From Acanthaster planci (Eukaryota; Echinodermata; Asteroidea; Valvatida; Acanthasteridae), in NCBI RefSeq assembly GCF_001949145.1, contig NW_019091500.1, forward strand, positions 696,311 through 760,310: a stretch of 64,000 nucleotides of DNA, given 5' to 3'. The position numbers and the translations under genes were made by a program. The stretch's first letter is position 1. Every line of letters begins with the position of its first letter. Shown piece by piece: positions 25,301 through 37,815 of this stretch. The notes under the pieces were generated by a model, which worked only from the letters and a program-made list of their open reading frames with translations, was not told the DNA's origin and searched no databases.

Positions 25301-28300
25301 TGAGACCAGTTGATCTTGAAGAGGTGAAATTTTAACTTACAGTAGTACTTCTTTTTGGGTAGTAAACTTTTGTAGTACTCATATGACTTGCTTACGCATC
25401 CACAATATTGACAATATGGAATAAATTGTGTATATTTTACAGGTACCAGACTACTTAACTGTAATTAAGAATCCGATGGACCTGTCAACCATGATGAATA
25501 AGATTAACATGCATCACTACAACAGCGGACGGGACATGATGGATGACATTGATCTGATTTGCCAGAATGCATTGGAGTATAATCCTGACAGAGATCCTGG
25601 TGGTATGTCACTTAATCTGAGCAGGTGTATTGCTTTGGAGTATAACACTGACATATCTTACATGGATCTTTGCATCACTCTCATTTTGTTGTTTTGTTGG
25701 TGGTCAGTAGTGCCTTGTATACCTCTTGCATTTCTCATTGCTTCGTTGAAAATTTGAAGTAAAGTTCTGATCTTTGTGTCAGCCGTGAACCCAAGATCTG
25801 CTATAGAATTTGTTTTATGACCTCTTTGTCAATTGTTTTTCTACTCATTTCTTGCTTTGTGACAGATCGTGCCATCCGTAATTATGCCTGTGAGTTGAAG
25901 GATACAGCATATGCCATTATTGAAGCAGAGATGGACAAGGATTTTGAGAAGGAGTGTCTTGATATCAAGGAATCGAGGATGAATCGAGGTATGAGCTGGA
26001 AATTAGAGCTGAGGTAGCAGTTTGCATCATCATGCGTGTGCTATGTGATTCAAAAAGAAAAAAAATGAATATTTCTGTCGTGGAAAATTTGGCATTAATC
26101 ATGTCTCAAGAGTCTTGCTGGGATCAGTATAAGACAGGTTTGGGGTGATATTTATGTGCTTCATGGATGAATGTATGCAAGACCAGAAGAAATCACCCCT
26201 TTGAGTAATATTCCTTGATCAATAAGGGAGCGTCTGAAAAGTCAGAATGTTTGGAACGTTTTTGCACAGTCAGTGTGTTCCCACAGTGAGATGCTGAGCA
26301 TTCGGTTAGGAACATGCTGTTTCTTTGGAATGATCCAGTAGCGAAATATTTTGGACACTGCATTCCATGTGTCTATTGCCTCAGTTCATTACAATATGTT
26401 TGCTCCCTACACGTTTTTGCCCTGCATTGTCAGAAAAATGTTGTCCTTGCTGATAAAATGTGTCAGTAGAGGGCAAATGGCATTTGTCATGATTTGAAAT
26501 AATTTGGGTGCAGTTACAATGGAATTTATCGGTGAACGTTTATTTCTGTAGCAGTGATAATAAAATTGATGATGTAAGTTGTAATAGTGAGATTTTAGAA
26601 AAGAACATGTTCCATGCTATGTTAAGCCTTATGCACCATTTACAGGCCTTTGTCTGAGTAGTACTCGAGTGTTACATGTAGATTAAAAACCTTTCATACT
26701 CAATCAGGTCCTTATTTGACATCGTGTGTGTTTATTTGAAGATTACCTTTCAAGAGGCAAATATGTATAAGCTGTCATTATTTAATTTATGAAGCAACTT
26801 GATCACTTTGTCTTTTTGGTAACAGGGTTATCATTCAGAGTACTTTGCTTCATAGAATTGTCTTCCTAATTAAGGTAGCTTTATTGGCATCTTTCAGGTC
26901 AAAGCCCTGCCAAAACAGCACCTCTTTATTACCGAGTTCTTCCTCCAAGCATGCTGCCAGCCAGTCAAGAGCCTCCTAAACTCAAGCCAGTCCGAGAGCA
27001 GCCTGCCAATCTTAAGAGGAAGAATGACACACCTCCAAAGATTAATCCTGTCAGTGGTTTGACTGATCCGTTCTCCCAGTCCAAGTCTGTAAAGAGGAAA
27101 AAGCAGACACGTTTAAGATCAAGATGGAACAGAGGATTCATAACGTCAGCAAGAAAAAAGAAGAAGGTGACAAGCACAACAGAGGGCTCAACTAAATTAG
27201 ATCCAGATGGGACAGAAGAAGTAGAAAATAAGGAAGAGGACAGTGTAACTGAAAATGCGTCTAGCATAGAAGTTGAAGCTGATAGTAATCTTGAACCAGT
27301 TAGTCCAAGCCATGATGAAAGGGATGACAGAAGTAACTTTCATCAAACAGATGCCCCACCTTCATGTTTACAAGAAAATGGACCAGTTGAGAATGGGATT
27401 GAATCGAACGGTATGCCTGATGAGCTTGAAGCTAGTCGGCATTCCCAAATGACTAATGATAGACCCTGCAGTGAAAATGATAGCATAAAGAGTGGTGAGG
27501 TGCACCGAGATGCCAGACCAATCCGCTCTAGACTGCGCTCAAGTGCTAGTTCTCATTCTGATAACAATCCTACTTCACCCAAGTCTACCTCCTTAATACA
27601 TTCAACGAATGGAACTGAACACTCTACTCATGCTGCATCTAAGGCACCTGATGTTAGTAATGGAACAGATCAATTTGAACAAAGCAGAGGGACTTCAAGA
27701 TCAGAAATGGCAAGTGTAGACCAAAATACCTCAGGAGCTATCCAGAGACAGACAAGAAATCACCCACCATCTGCAGAGATGGAAGGTAAAAATGTAACAA
27801 GATCTCATCCTGATGATACAAGGATGGGGTCTTTTGACAGAGAGGAAACGGTAGCAGTTGAAGCGGGTAAGAGTGACAAGAGGAGTAAATTTGACTTATT
27901 ATTTGAAAGAACAGGTTAAAGTGGGTTTCACAGTGACACCAAATTTCAAGGATAAAACGTTAGGTGTCTGCAGATGATTGGATAAAGCAGAAGTGAAGAT
28001 GGTTCCCTGCATTGTTTTGAACCCGTTACGTTGAATTTACTTGTAGGAGGCTCACCAAGTCCAAGAAGAATGACTCGTAGGATGTGGGCAGATATGACCG
28101 CACCAAAGATTGTAGGAAAACCTGAGGAAACCACACCAGTACTGGTGGCAGATCACAAAAGGTTAAAGGTAGGTTAATTAACAAGTATTATGTAGTAGAT
28201 GATGCTACTGTAAACAGACTCTCACTCAAGGAAAGCACTGGATTCAGAAAAGATCAGGTGACACAATGCTGGCATTCTTCTGACTTTCCTGTACATGCCT

Positions 28301-28963
28301 AAATTAATATGACTCAGCAGAAAGTTCTGAGGTGAACTTGAGTGCTTAGCTGAGAGATGCCCTTCAACCTTTTGGTGGGGGAGGGACAAGGCTCATTTTA
28401 AATGAGAAAGCAAAATGTTTTCTGAAGTTTTGGTGCAGTCGTGCAAATAAGCAACTGTTTCAGTATTCATCATTCCAGTAAGAACAGCTTTTTTTCCCCA
28501 CGCCGAAAGCGCAGTTCTTGAAGTTTCCTTTTTCTGTTGTTTAAAGGTTGCCCTGGAAAACTAACATTGATTCTTTATATACATGTACATGTACCTCTGT
28601 GTAATGTTGTCTTTACTAGGCCCTTCTATCCACTGTGGTACAAAGAACTAGTGGTAGTAATGTTGAAACTTTGGAGAGACTTCACTGCAGTCTGAGTCAG
28701 TTCATCTACACACATCGTATGGAGTATGACAAAACTCAGTTGATTACAGTGAGTATCCCCATGTTATGATTTGAGTTTGTGGAAAAGAAAAATGTGCATT
28801 AATTCTGAACACATAAATTGTTGAAATCACAGTCTTTATATTTATTCTGGGGCATAACGTTGGACAAGCTGTATTTATATGAAGGTTCTGCTACTTTTAT
28901 TTATATCTGTACCATTCTTTGCAGGATATGGAAAGTGAAGTGCTGTGCTTTGTGAGGATGTAA
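16338..28963 (+). CDS. ATAD2: ATAD2/ATAD2B-type AAA+ ATPase with bromodomain, complete, 24 coding exons
   Basis: ATAD2 proteins are nuclear AAA+ factors that bind acetylated histones and act in chromatin dynamics. Exons: 16338-16445, 17788-17906, 18899-19116, 19250-19368, 19470-19593, 19873-19974, 20108-20225, 20428-20535, 21254-21362, 21556-21846, 22029-22277, 22451-22541, 22909-23232, 23514-23688, 23830-24016, 24309-24494, 24656-24791, 25127-25323, 25443-25602, 25866-25988, 26898-27914, 28047-28168, 28620-28748, 28925-28963; about 1,516 residues. An acidic/basic N-terminal region begins MVKTRRSS. AAA1 has Walker A GPPGTGKT (about 420-427), Walker B IIFFDEID (about 480) and the Arg-rich RRPGRFDRE. 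AAA2 is degenerate (LLLSGAEGQGQSS, no GKT), as in the family. The bromodomain has PMDLS and the acetyl-lysine Asn in ALEYNPD (about 1034). A long Ser/Glu/Asn-rich region of about 340 residues is encoded by one exon. The intron after 23688 uses a GC donor. I cannot say whether it predates the vertebrate ATAD2/ATAD2B split. Confidence 0.97.
18168..18834. mobile_element. hAT-like MITE with internal GGCACC-GGCC sub-repeats, ATAD2 intron 2
   Basis: The left end CAGGCCTCAAATTTCA pairs with the right end, which reads inward as CTGGCCTTAAGTTTCA. TTATTG directly flanks both ends and may be the target duplication. The interior repeats GGCACC...GGCC motifs at 18,233, 18,288, 18,710, 18,770 and 18,797. 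There is no transposase frame. Terminal sequence of this type is common in hAT-derived MITEs; the class is inference. Confidence 0.6.
20658..20803. mobile_element. Shorter relative of the 18.2-kb MITE, ATAD2 intron 8
   Basis: It begins CAGGGCTGGAAATAAG and ends in a T-rich stretch with CCAG, a weak inverted match. It carries GGCACCAAGG at about 20,725 and 20,777 and GGCCATTT twice, the same internal words as the element at 18,168. No target duplication is visible, so the ends are approximate. Confidence 0.5.
20850..20965. mobile_element. Possible Tc1/pogo-type MITE remnant
   Basis: GATAACTCGAACCTCAGGGA and TGGATTTCGAGTTAACGAAT face each other. The 'ACTCGAACCTC ... CGAGTT' pattern resembles the termini of pogo/Tigger-derived short elements in many animals. 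It is short and degenerate. Confidence 0.3.
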
Positions 28964-31900
28964 AATACAAAATAGGGAAGGACAGTGGAAGACTTTGAAT
29001 TCTGTGGATAGTCACATTTGACTTGGAACGTATAGAAATTATCATCGTATTTGGAGTGTTCTTAAAGTATCCCTAAAAATGAGTATTGAAATACTTGGGA
29101 TGATTTGGAGCTATACAGTTGACGTGACCCTACCTCATTACATCAACAAACTTGCTGGCAAAACGGTACATCTCAGGGAAACATCTTACATTCTCTGCTA
29201 GATTTTTATTCAACAGAGTTTGTAGGAGATCTGTCAATGTTACATTTTCCCAAACTACTTTTGAGTTGGTGTGTTTTTGGAATAGATTACACCAATTTGT
29301 TAACGCTGACTAGATGAAACAGTTTAGAGAAAAAATGTTGGGAGCATATTGAGCATCATAGACACAGTAAACTGTCCATAATCTGAATTGGACCTCATAA
29401 TAGTGTTAATGTCAAACAATGGGTACAGTTTTTACTTATAGGTGAGTCTACATGTATATATGTTCACAAGACACGTCAGAAGTAAGAGTGTGAATTGTTG
29501 TCTTTTGTTCATTTGAACAGCCTGCAACTTGACTCGATTACAGTACTGCATTAGGCATACATGTCATTTGGTTGACAAATTTCACTCTCAGGCTTTGCTT
29601 AGTGTAGTTAGATCAGTTTTCAATTCTTGAATAATGCATTTTTTCCAGAGACCTGCTGTTTGACTTGACATTTTCTCAGTGTTTTGTGTAGAAAAAAAAA
29701 AAGATTTCTATTAAACCATGTTGGGAAACTAAGCGCTAAGTGATTATTGAAGGAATTGTCTGAATGTGGATTTGAACTTGCAACCTTCAGAATACCTTAC
29801 CAGTGGTCAACCAACTGAGCCGTCCAGCCCTGTGTTGGTGGCCCTTCCCAGTTATCAGTCACTTTGTTTAGAGGGGGACTTGCCAGATGCAACAAAACCT
29901 GTGATAGCAACTGAATTTCATATTTTGCCATTGAATGATTTTTTTCTAGCTTGATATTAAATATGTGAGTTGCTGCTTTTCAAGTCCTTCAGAAGTTCAA
30001 GTACACTGTACATGTAGGTGGGAAATGAGAGAATGGAATCTGATCTGTGAGATTAACATCAGTGTTACAGAGGAGTTGGATGTGGCATGAAGTGAGGTTA
30101 TCTTAGGCAAGAAGAACCACAGAATATTTGGGAAATCGTTTAGAGCATGTATGGTTAATATGCATTTACATTCCAGAGATAAACTGAGTAAGTTAAATTG
30201 ACAGTACCTCAAAGGAGAGTTAATGTTGGGCTTGAATGCTGCCTTACAATGAGGTAGAGTGAATTACCTTTGTAAAGTCTTTGCAATGTGTACATGCTGC
30301 AGATGATTGTGTTGATAGTGTGTGATAGTAATGGAATATGTTTAATGGATCCTCATTTGACATTTGAGAGTCATGGGATGGGATTAACTGGATGAAACAG
30401 TAAACATTGAGTATTACCTTGCAGAAGTGAGAAGAGTAAACCCTTTACTGTCGGGATCACCAAGCTCATGGATAAGTAACTTTCTCTGAAACACTTCCAA
30501 ATTTTTGAGTGTTCATTCCATAAAACCAGATTTTGAAAACAATTTACAAATTTACCATATTCCCCCTTCCTTGAAATGTATACTGAAGCAGAAAATCACA
30601 CCGGTTTCAAAAGTTCAGTTTTAAACTTCTATTAGTTTTTCAGTATGCAGTATCTATGGTACAAATGCATCAGCTAGCTTAGGCAGGAATCTTAAGTATT
30701 ACTAGAAATGCATTAACCGTTGATGACTTGTGACCGCTTTGAAACTAAACTCTTTTGTGTCCACATTCTTACATGTGGGTTCCTTGTTACGTTTAAAATA
30801 TGCAAAGGCTTGAATTATTTGCTTTAGTTTGCAGTATGTTGAACATAAGTTTTGTCGTGCTGCAAATATCTCTAAGCTACTGAAAAGGGCATACAGGATA
30901 AATTCTGTAGCAGTACATGTGTTTGGTGTAACCGGTAATCTAATTAGTTAGATAATCTGATAATCCGATAATCTAACTGATAATCTAACTGTTCCTACTG
31001 ATCCTACTGATTACTAGTCCTGTTGATCTTGCTGTTCTTGTGACATCAACCAGGGCAGCCCAAGATCCTAATATATATATATATTTGGGGGGGGGCGGTA
31101 GGGGATTTGCATGAAATAAAAATCTTTAAAGTGACAGCAACATTGTAAATGTAATTTCGTTGGAGATTTAACAGGGTAATGTCAAATTGGAAATATTAAT
31201 CATTTATTCTTTGTTGGTATTAATACTTGAAGCCGAAGTGACTTTTATGAAGATCAAAGACTTACAAAATCAAATAATTGCTGGAAGATGATGGGTCACT
31301 TTCTGTTATTTTGAAGTCAGCATTGATTGTTGTGCTTTACATGTCATGACCTTGAAATCTTGTCATGTTAATTTGTTTTCATATTTGTAAATATGAATTG
31401 CATCAGACGAGAAGTTGTTTGAAGTGAGTACTTCCTATTTAAACTCCAAGGTTTAATTTTCAAAAAAGTAAGGATGAAACTGTTTGGAATATGGCCCTTA
31501 CGGAATTCATTTTTCAGAAACATTCTACTTGATGAGATATTATGAGTTAATATATTGGTAATTTATGAGAATGAATTAGATTCTATCTTGTAAGACTAAT
31601 ACAAAAGATGTTAATACTTTGGTGCTTCTGAGTTGGATCTCTTAATCTGAAAATGAAAGATTTGAAGTAATCTTTAGTTACCTGAGATTTGCTCTTTTCC
31701 ATGAACAAAACTGATTCCAGAAAGCAGTTGTAGTGAGAAAGCCTCCAGGTTCAACGTTTTACAAATTTCCTGCAGTGAATGATCTTATTCTGTAATTTAC
31801 AAGAAGACATACACTTAGGAAGCCGATAAATGTACACACACTTGTTGTACCCAGATTTTCATCTTAAATTGTTGACGTCCAGAAATTGAAGAACTGCCAA

Positions 31901-33270
31901 TTCATTGTACAACAGAAATACATTTGAGTATGTGGGTGAAAATTTGTCACAGAAAACACTCTTAGGAAATGGGACACAAAAAGATAAGCCATAAGAAGTA
32001 ATTCATTGAAAGAAGACGCTAAGTATCCTGCCACATACCTTGCTGTATGAGCATGATGCAGATAAAAACTTGGTAATTATAATGTCAAGAATTCAGTGGA
32101 TTACAAATAACATGAGGTGCTTGTAAGATAAATTTTCATTTTTGCAATGTTTCTAACTTGTAAATTTTGTAGGGCAGTGATTTTGTGTTTTGATATAACT
32201 TGTAATTTGCAGTACATGTGCGCTGTCAGTGCAAGGTTATGTTGTCCATTTGATGTAAAATTTGTGCGTTTTTGTTCTGCAGACAGGCTGCATATATATG
32301 TAGGTCATTTGGTATTTTACAGATGCCTGTAGAAACATGTTATCCATCACATGACTGCAATATGGTAATGATCTCATGGAAGGTCATTTCCACAATTTGA
32401 ATTTTATTATTGTGTGTTGGAGAGGCCAGGATTAATCATTAAATTTTGTATTTTTCTGTAACGACGTTTGACTTGTAGGAGAAACTATGTTGTGAGTTAA
32501 TATTGATAATGAAACTCGCTAGGTAAAGTTATATTTAAGTTATTAAGGGAAATTTGCGTCACATCTTGAAGGTCATAAATGTGACCTTTTCAGTGTGCAT
32601 TGGTCACTGTACCTTGTATGATGCAGCTACATCTACACCGAACATGTGTCTTGAAATCTGAAGATGGATTACAGTGTAAGTTGCAATGAAAACATGGGTA
32701 GGTTTCCGAGTTCAGAAAGTTCAGGTATGTTTTAGGCCAACATGTACATGTATTTCAAAAACTCTTCGTGAATGTCTATGCAACATCGCATTCATAGAAG
32801 TGTATCCATTGCTTCAATAAATGGCTTTCAAATAGTGAATTACAGAACCTTTGTACATCACATGTACATCAAAAACTTTTCTCTGTGAATGTTTTATGTA
32901 CATAAAGGTGTGTAAGTTGTCTTTTCACCATTTGTGAATTAGATGTGTTATACGTAATGACTCCAGTGTTGTATTGAGTCCATCGCGAGTCACTCAGTCT
33001 TTAACCAATTGACAAGCTATTCAAATGAACTGTAACAAAAGCATTTGTTTGTCATTGTTCACCCAGTTACGAGAAACTTGTGAATGAAGTGACTTGTAAA
33101 AGGACTTGTAATGGACTCAAATGCATCACTGCTTTAGAATGCTTGTTAATGAAATGTTTTCACCCTGGTGTAAACAGCGTTTGTAATTTGTTTTTCTATC
33201 TTTGTACTGAACTTTTGTATTTACTTAATTTGAATTATTATTGGAATACATTAAAGTCAATCTGACATTT
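28964..33270 (+). other. Long 3' region of ATAD2, probable 3'UTR
   Basis: AT-rich sequence with no exon that I can recognise on either strand. Poly(A) signals on the plus strand include AATAAA at 32816-32821 and ATTAAA at 33250-33255, the latter followed by T-rich DNA. If the last is used, the 3'UTR is about 4.3 kb. A tRNA-related SINE-like piece lies inside at 29.77 kb. A TA run followed by a G run lies at 31,070-31,100. Confidence 0.5.
29765..29833 (-). repeat. tRNA-derived SINE-like fragment
   Basis: On the minus strand, GGCTCAGTTGGTTGACCACT resembles a tRNA D-arm and A-box. About 35 nt later, GGTTGCAAGTTCAAATCC resembles a B-box and T-arm. The T stem and acceptor stem do not pair well, so this is not a functional tRNA. 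A tRNA-derived SINE head in the ATAD2 3' region is the best reading. Confidence 0.5.
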
Positions 33271-33894
33271 CAAAAGTTTCATAATTTTTTCATTTTGTGC
33301 TCACTGTGCAAGAGGGTAAGAAACAGTTAAGGGGCTCCTGAGTATGGTGTTGATGACATACAATACCAGTCAACTAAAGAGTTGCACTAAGTTCATTGTA
33401 TCAATATGTGAAGGCGTATCAGTACCGGTACACCATCTGTGATGTCTCCTAGGTATGGATGATTGGCAGGGGTGTGATGAGTGGGCCAATTAAAATCTAA
33501 GCTGAAAACAACTAGAAAAAGCTGAAATGTTAAAAGTTCCAATATACAGTACATTACTTTTGTACAGACCAGGTGTACAAAAAAGCTGAAATTCAGGGTA
33601 AACATCTGAACATGAAAGAACTGAATTGTCACACAACTGGACGGCAAACACAAATCATCGATATGGGGAGGTGTCTCCTATGTATGGATAAAGATGGACA
33701 GTCTGCAGAAGCCAGAAAAGGTTGGCCAACTCAGAGCATCAAAATGTGGAGAAGGGTTGGGACAAAAGCAAAAGTTGCAGAGGAGACAGCATTGAACCAA
33801 TATCTGCCCTTACCATCTCATACAGATTGATTAGGAAAGACACAGACGTCTGCTCAACAGCCAGTTTGGCTTGGGTGGTTAACGTGTGCATCTA
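33271..33894. other. Intergenic, nothing recognised
   Basis: Short spacer between the presumed end of ATAD2 transcription and the minisatellite. Small frames on both strands match nothing I know. Confidence 0.4.
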
Positions 33895-34983
33895 TCCCGA
33901 TCATCTCTTGGAGCAGACACCAACACGTACATCTGTCCTGAAAATCTCTTGAAATGCACACAAGCACATACGTCTGTCCTGACCATCTCTTGGAGCAGAC
34001 AACATGTACATCTGTCCTGACCATCTCTTAAAGCAGATTATCACCAACACAAACATTAATCCTGACTATCTCTTGAAATAAACACCAGCACGTTCATCTG
34101 TCCTGACCATCTCTTGGAGCAGGCACCAGCACGTTTATCTGTCCTGACCATCTGTTGGAGCAGTCAACAGCATGTACATCTGTCCTGACTATCTCTTGGA
34201 GCAGACACCAACATGTACATCTGTCCTGACCATGCCTCGAAGCACATTATCACCGACACATGTCCTGACCGTCTCTTGATATAGATACCAGCACATACAT
34301 CTGCCCTGACCATCTCTTGGAGCAGACACCAACACGTACATCTGTCCTGACCATCTCTCGAAGCAGATTATCACCGACACATGTCCTGACCATCTCTTGA
34401 AATAGACACCAGCATGTACATCTGTCCTGACCATCTCTTGGAGCAGACACCAACCCGTACATCTCTCCTGACCACCTCTCGAAGCAGATTATCACCGACA
34501 CATATGTTGTGACCATCTCTTGAAATAGACACCAGCACGTACATCTCTCCTGACCGTCTCTTGGAGCAGACACCAACATGTACATCTGTCCTGGCCATCT
34601 CTTGAAGCAGATTATCACCAGCATGTACATCTGATCCTGACCATCTCTTGGAGCAGACACCAACACGTACATCTGTCCTGATCATATCTCGAAGGAGATT
34701 ATCACCAACACATATGTCCTGACCATCTCTTGAAATAGACACCAGCACGTTCATCTGTCCTGACCGTCTCTCAAAGCAGATTATCGCCAACTTGGACATC
34801 TGATCCTGACCATCTCTTGGAGCAGACACTAACGCGTACATATGTCCTGACCAGTGAAGCAGATTATCCCCTACACATATGTCCTGACCATCTCTTGAAA
34901 TAGACACCAGCACGTACATCTGTCCTGACCATCTCTTGAGGCAGATAGACACCCAACATGTACATTTGTCCTGACCATCTCAC
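33895..34983. repeat. Minisatellite of about 40-bp units with a three-phase higher-order pattern
   Basis: About 26 units share CCTGACCATCTCTTG. Three unit types alternate. Type A continues GAGCAGACACCAACACGTAC. Type B continues GAAGCAGATTATCACC. Type C continues AAATAGACACCAGCACGTAC. Through much of 34,200-34,950 they follow the order A-B-C, giving a higher-order period of about 120 bp. The minus strand stays open for 193 codons at 34,371-34,952, with repeated words such as VLVSISRDGQD and RVGVCSKRWSG. The frame has no start context or splice support and looks incidental. Confidence 0.92.
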
Positions 34984-37642
34984 CTGGCAGTTTGGCACAG
35001 CACATAATTACAGTTTGCCTATCACCATGTCATCATACAGTTTGGCTAGGGCAGACACATTGCAAGCATATGTACCGGGGTACCATAAGCTTTCATTTCA
35101 GGAATTCTACTCTAATATGATGGCTCAGTGTACATGCAGTACATGTACTTGTCACGTAGTCAGATTTCAACCAACTGGAAGTTGAAATTGTTTTGACGCC
35201 CTTATGACACCACCCAGCCGTGTCAAAACATGGGAACAATACATGTACATGGAGCTTTCTTCAGCAAACGTGGGGTAAATTAAGAATTGGTTGCTGTTGT
35301 CTCTGCAATTACACATGCATGTATGTGCACAATTTTATATAAAAGTGTCACTGTGCACAGATGCATCAAGTTCTTATAAGAGTACAAAATATATTTAATT
35401 TCAAGACTGATATATTACATGGATATAAATTAAGAAAGTACAATAGTAGTCAATTCATATGTTGTGTTCATAAAAATTGGGAAAAGTTGACTTACCATTG
35501 GCTGGTTTGTTGTGAAATTAAGTTACTGAATTAAGTGTAAATGTGTACAGGCTGTTGGCCCTGAGAATGAAATGCCAATAAATATGCTTAAGATAATCTT
35601 CATATAAACATGTGAACGAATTGTTAACAGAAAGAACATTTATTACATCATTAGTGATAGCCATTCCTTTGTGTAGAGATAAACATAGTATGCATACTAA
35701 TGTAACAAGGATAACATTGCATGGTAAATGATAAACAGTTGTTTGAATGAGGGTTTGATAGGACTAACTCCAAGTAAGTTTCATAGAAAGCAGCTCATTT
35801 TTGATGAAGTATAACATTCTTCTCTCCGTCTATGTACCCACCTGTCAATAATGAATAACTTCAGATCCACTACTTTAACGTAATTTGTGCTACATGTAGT
35901 ACATGTATACTCATTTTACTCAGTTTCAGGCAATCGGCAAACTTCTGATAACTCTAGTCAGCATTTGTAAATGTAAGGCTGCCAGCTCTCAAGCATGAGC
36001 ATGACTCGCATTTCAGGTTATTCTTAAGCCCACATGGAATTTCTCATGCTAAAAACCCTTTTTAAAGAAATAAAAACTGTAGTTTGATTTCATAGCCCAG
36101 AATAATGATGATCATCAGCTTAAAAAAGGATATGAGCCGGAGCAACAACAATCCTAGCTTGGTAGTATCTTAAACAACCTCACCACAGGAATCAATTCAA
36201 GTCACCTAACTTAGCTGAACAGCCAGAAAAGGTGTGTTCCTTTGTTAATAGAAATTACAAAAAAGTTAAGTCAACCCAAACATGCCTCCTTGACTCATTC
36301 TTCAGGATGCTGTAAAATATTACTGCTTGTATAAAATAGGTACTTATACCGATTAAGATATTCTGAGTAATGTGTAAGTTAACTTGATTAACAGATATGT
36401 TAATTCTTGGAAACATTTACAGAGAGGTGTTCCCTGGTGTTTAATTAGAATCATACCCTTGCATCCCCCTCAATTTTTGTAAAAAAGGAAAGAGTGATGA
36501 AAGACAAAATGAAACAGTTGCACTGCACCAACTCACAGATTTTTGGACTTGATGGGCCATGTATTTGGCAAATCACAATATGCTGTTGGTTGAAGTTGCA
36601 TAAGGTGCACATACCATCTGTCCATGAGCATTGTGCCACTGTAGTAAATTTAGCTTCTACTTCTGGTTGCCAACTTACAGATGACAAAGTACATTTTACC
36701 CTAAAATCCAATTACAAGTGTCAAACGGAAAAGATACGTTTTGAAAGTATGAACAAGCAATACTAGCACTGTAATAAATAAGATCCTCCTCTTTGTAAAA
36801 CATCCAGACTCCTCTAAAGCTTTGAGATTCGATGGTCTTAATTTTGTCAAACTCTTAACAAAATCCATACCCTTCATCACAATCAGGTTAGGCTCAGTTG
36901 TTTTGTTTGAAACATTATTCAATTATAGTTTTTCTCTGGCATACACTTGGAGTCAATTTGACACTTTATAGTTGTCTGACACTTTAAAACATTCAAATTA
37001 ATTACAACAAGAAATTTGAGTACAGTATTTGAACATATGTAAGATGTTTAACAGGGCAAGGTGCATTTTTTGTTATAAGAAAGTATCAGCCAACAATGGC
37101 ATACCGTGTTCCTTGGAGGGAGTTCATGTCGAACCCATTTTAAAGACTTTTGCTTATGTTTAATTTACACAAAATAAACACTAACTCAGCCCTATTACTC
37201 TTTCCCATTCTAGACAAACCGTAACCACTTCATTTTTGAGTGTGTATGCCCTGGTTGACACAAACATACTGGACGATTTCTGATACTGGGAAATTTAAGA
37301 CCGGATTATGGGACTTTTGTGTGTCCTAACAAGGATGTTGTCCCCTTTACTATTGCTGTGTGTCGCCCATACAACAATAAAACGGGTGTACCGGTATCTG
37401 GTTGGTTACTTTTAAGGGCAGATGCAGTGGAGGCTGGACGCCAGCCATGTACATGTACTACACTGTTCAACATTTGTCACTAACCTAACAAAAAGTGATA
37501 GAGTCTGGACTCTATACATGTATCTATAAAAAATATAGGCACCATTACATGGTTTTAACATAAAGACAATTTAAATACAAAACTTCATGGATATTAGGGA
37601 CTGTTAACATTTCACCAGCACCCTCTGCCTTTTTCAGCTGCT
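34984..37642. other. Intergenic between convergent ATAD2 and KHDRBS, nothing recognised
   Basis: AT-rich sequence with scattered TACATG words and no convincing exon. A frame at 36,451-36,711 on the minus strand is cysteine-rich but unlike any domain I know. Confidence 0.4.
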
Positions 37643-37815
37643 TTAAGAAAGTCTACTTCTGAAGAATGACTCCCAAATATCTCTCTCTTTTGCTGGGAGG
37701 CCTCTTGGTGTGATGAAGGCCACAACACCTTGCTTGGAGGATGCATAGAGTAAAATCCATTGTGTTTCATGGAGCGTGTCACTCCTCAAGTCCTGTCCAC
37801 TTTTCACATGTATAT
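37643..37815 (-). CDS. Candidate alternative terminal exon of the KHDRBS gene
   Basis: An acceptor (AACTCCAG) precedes a 57-codon open frame ending in TAA at 37645-37643. Exon 7 of the KHDRBS gene ends in phase 1 (G), and this exon continues it exactly (G|AT). The peptide contains SGQDLRSDTLHETQWILLYA and FITPRGLPAKERDIWESFF, which looks like real coding sequence. If joined, the isoform would lose the HPYR tail of the standard exon 8. I do not recognise the peptide. It could instead be the last exon of an unrelated gene whose upstream exons I did not find. Confidence 0.45.

Noticed and set aside
26965-27267. 100-codon minus-strand ORF
   Set aside because: Antisense shadow of the large ATAD2 disordered exon.
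29765-29833. Functional tRNA gene
   Set aside because: Only A- and B-box-like words are present; the stems do not pair.
34371-34952. 193-codon minus-strand ORF with a repeating peptide
   Set aside because: It is only the translation of the minisatellite; there is no start context, splice support or family resemblance, and several units break the frame.
36451-36711. Cysteine-rich minus-strand ORF
   Set aside because: Cysteine spacing fits no zinc-binding domain I know, and no splice sites or neighbouring exons support it.
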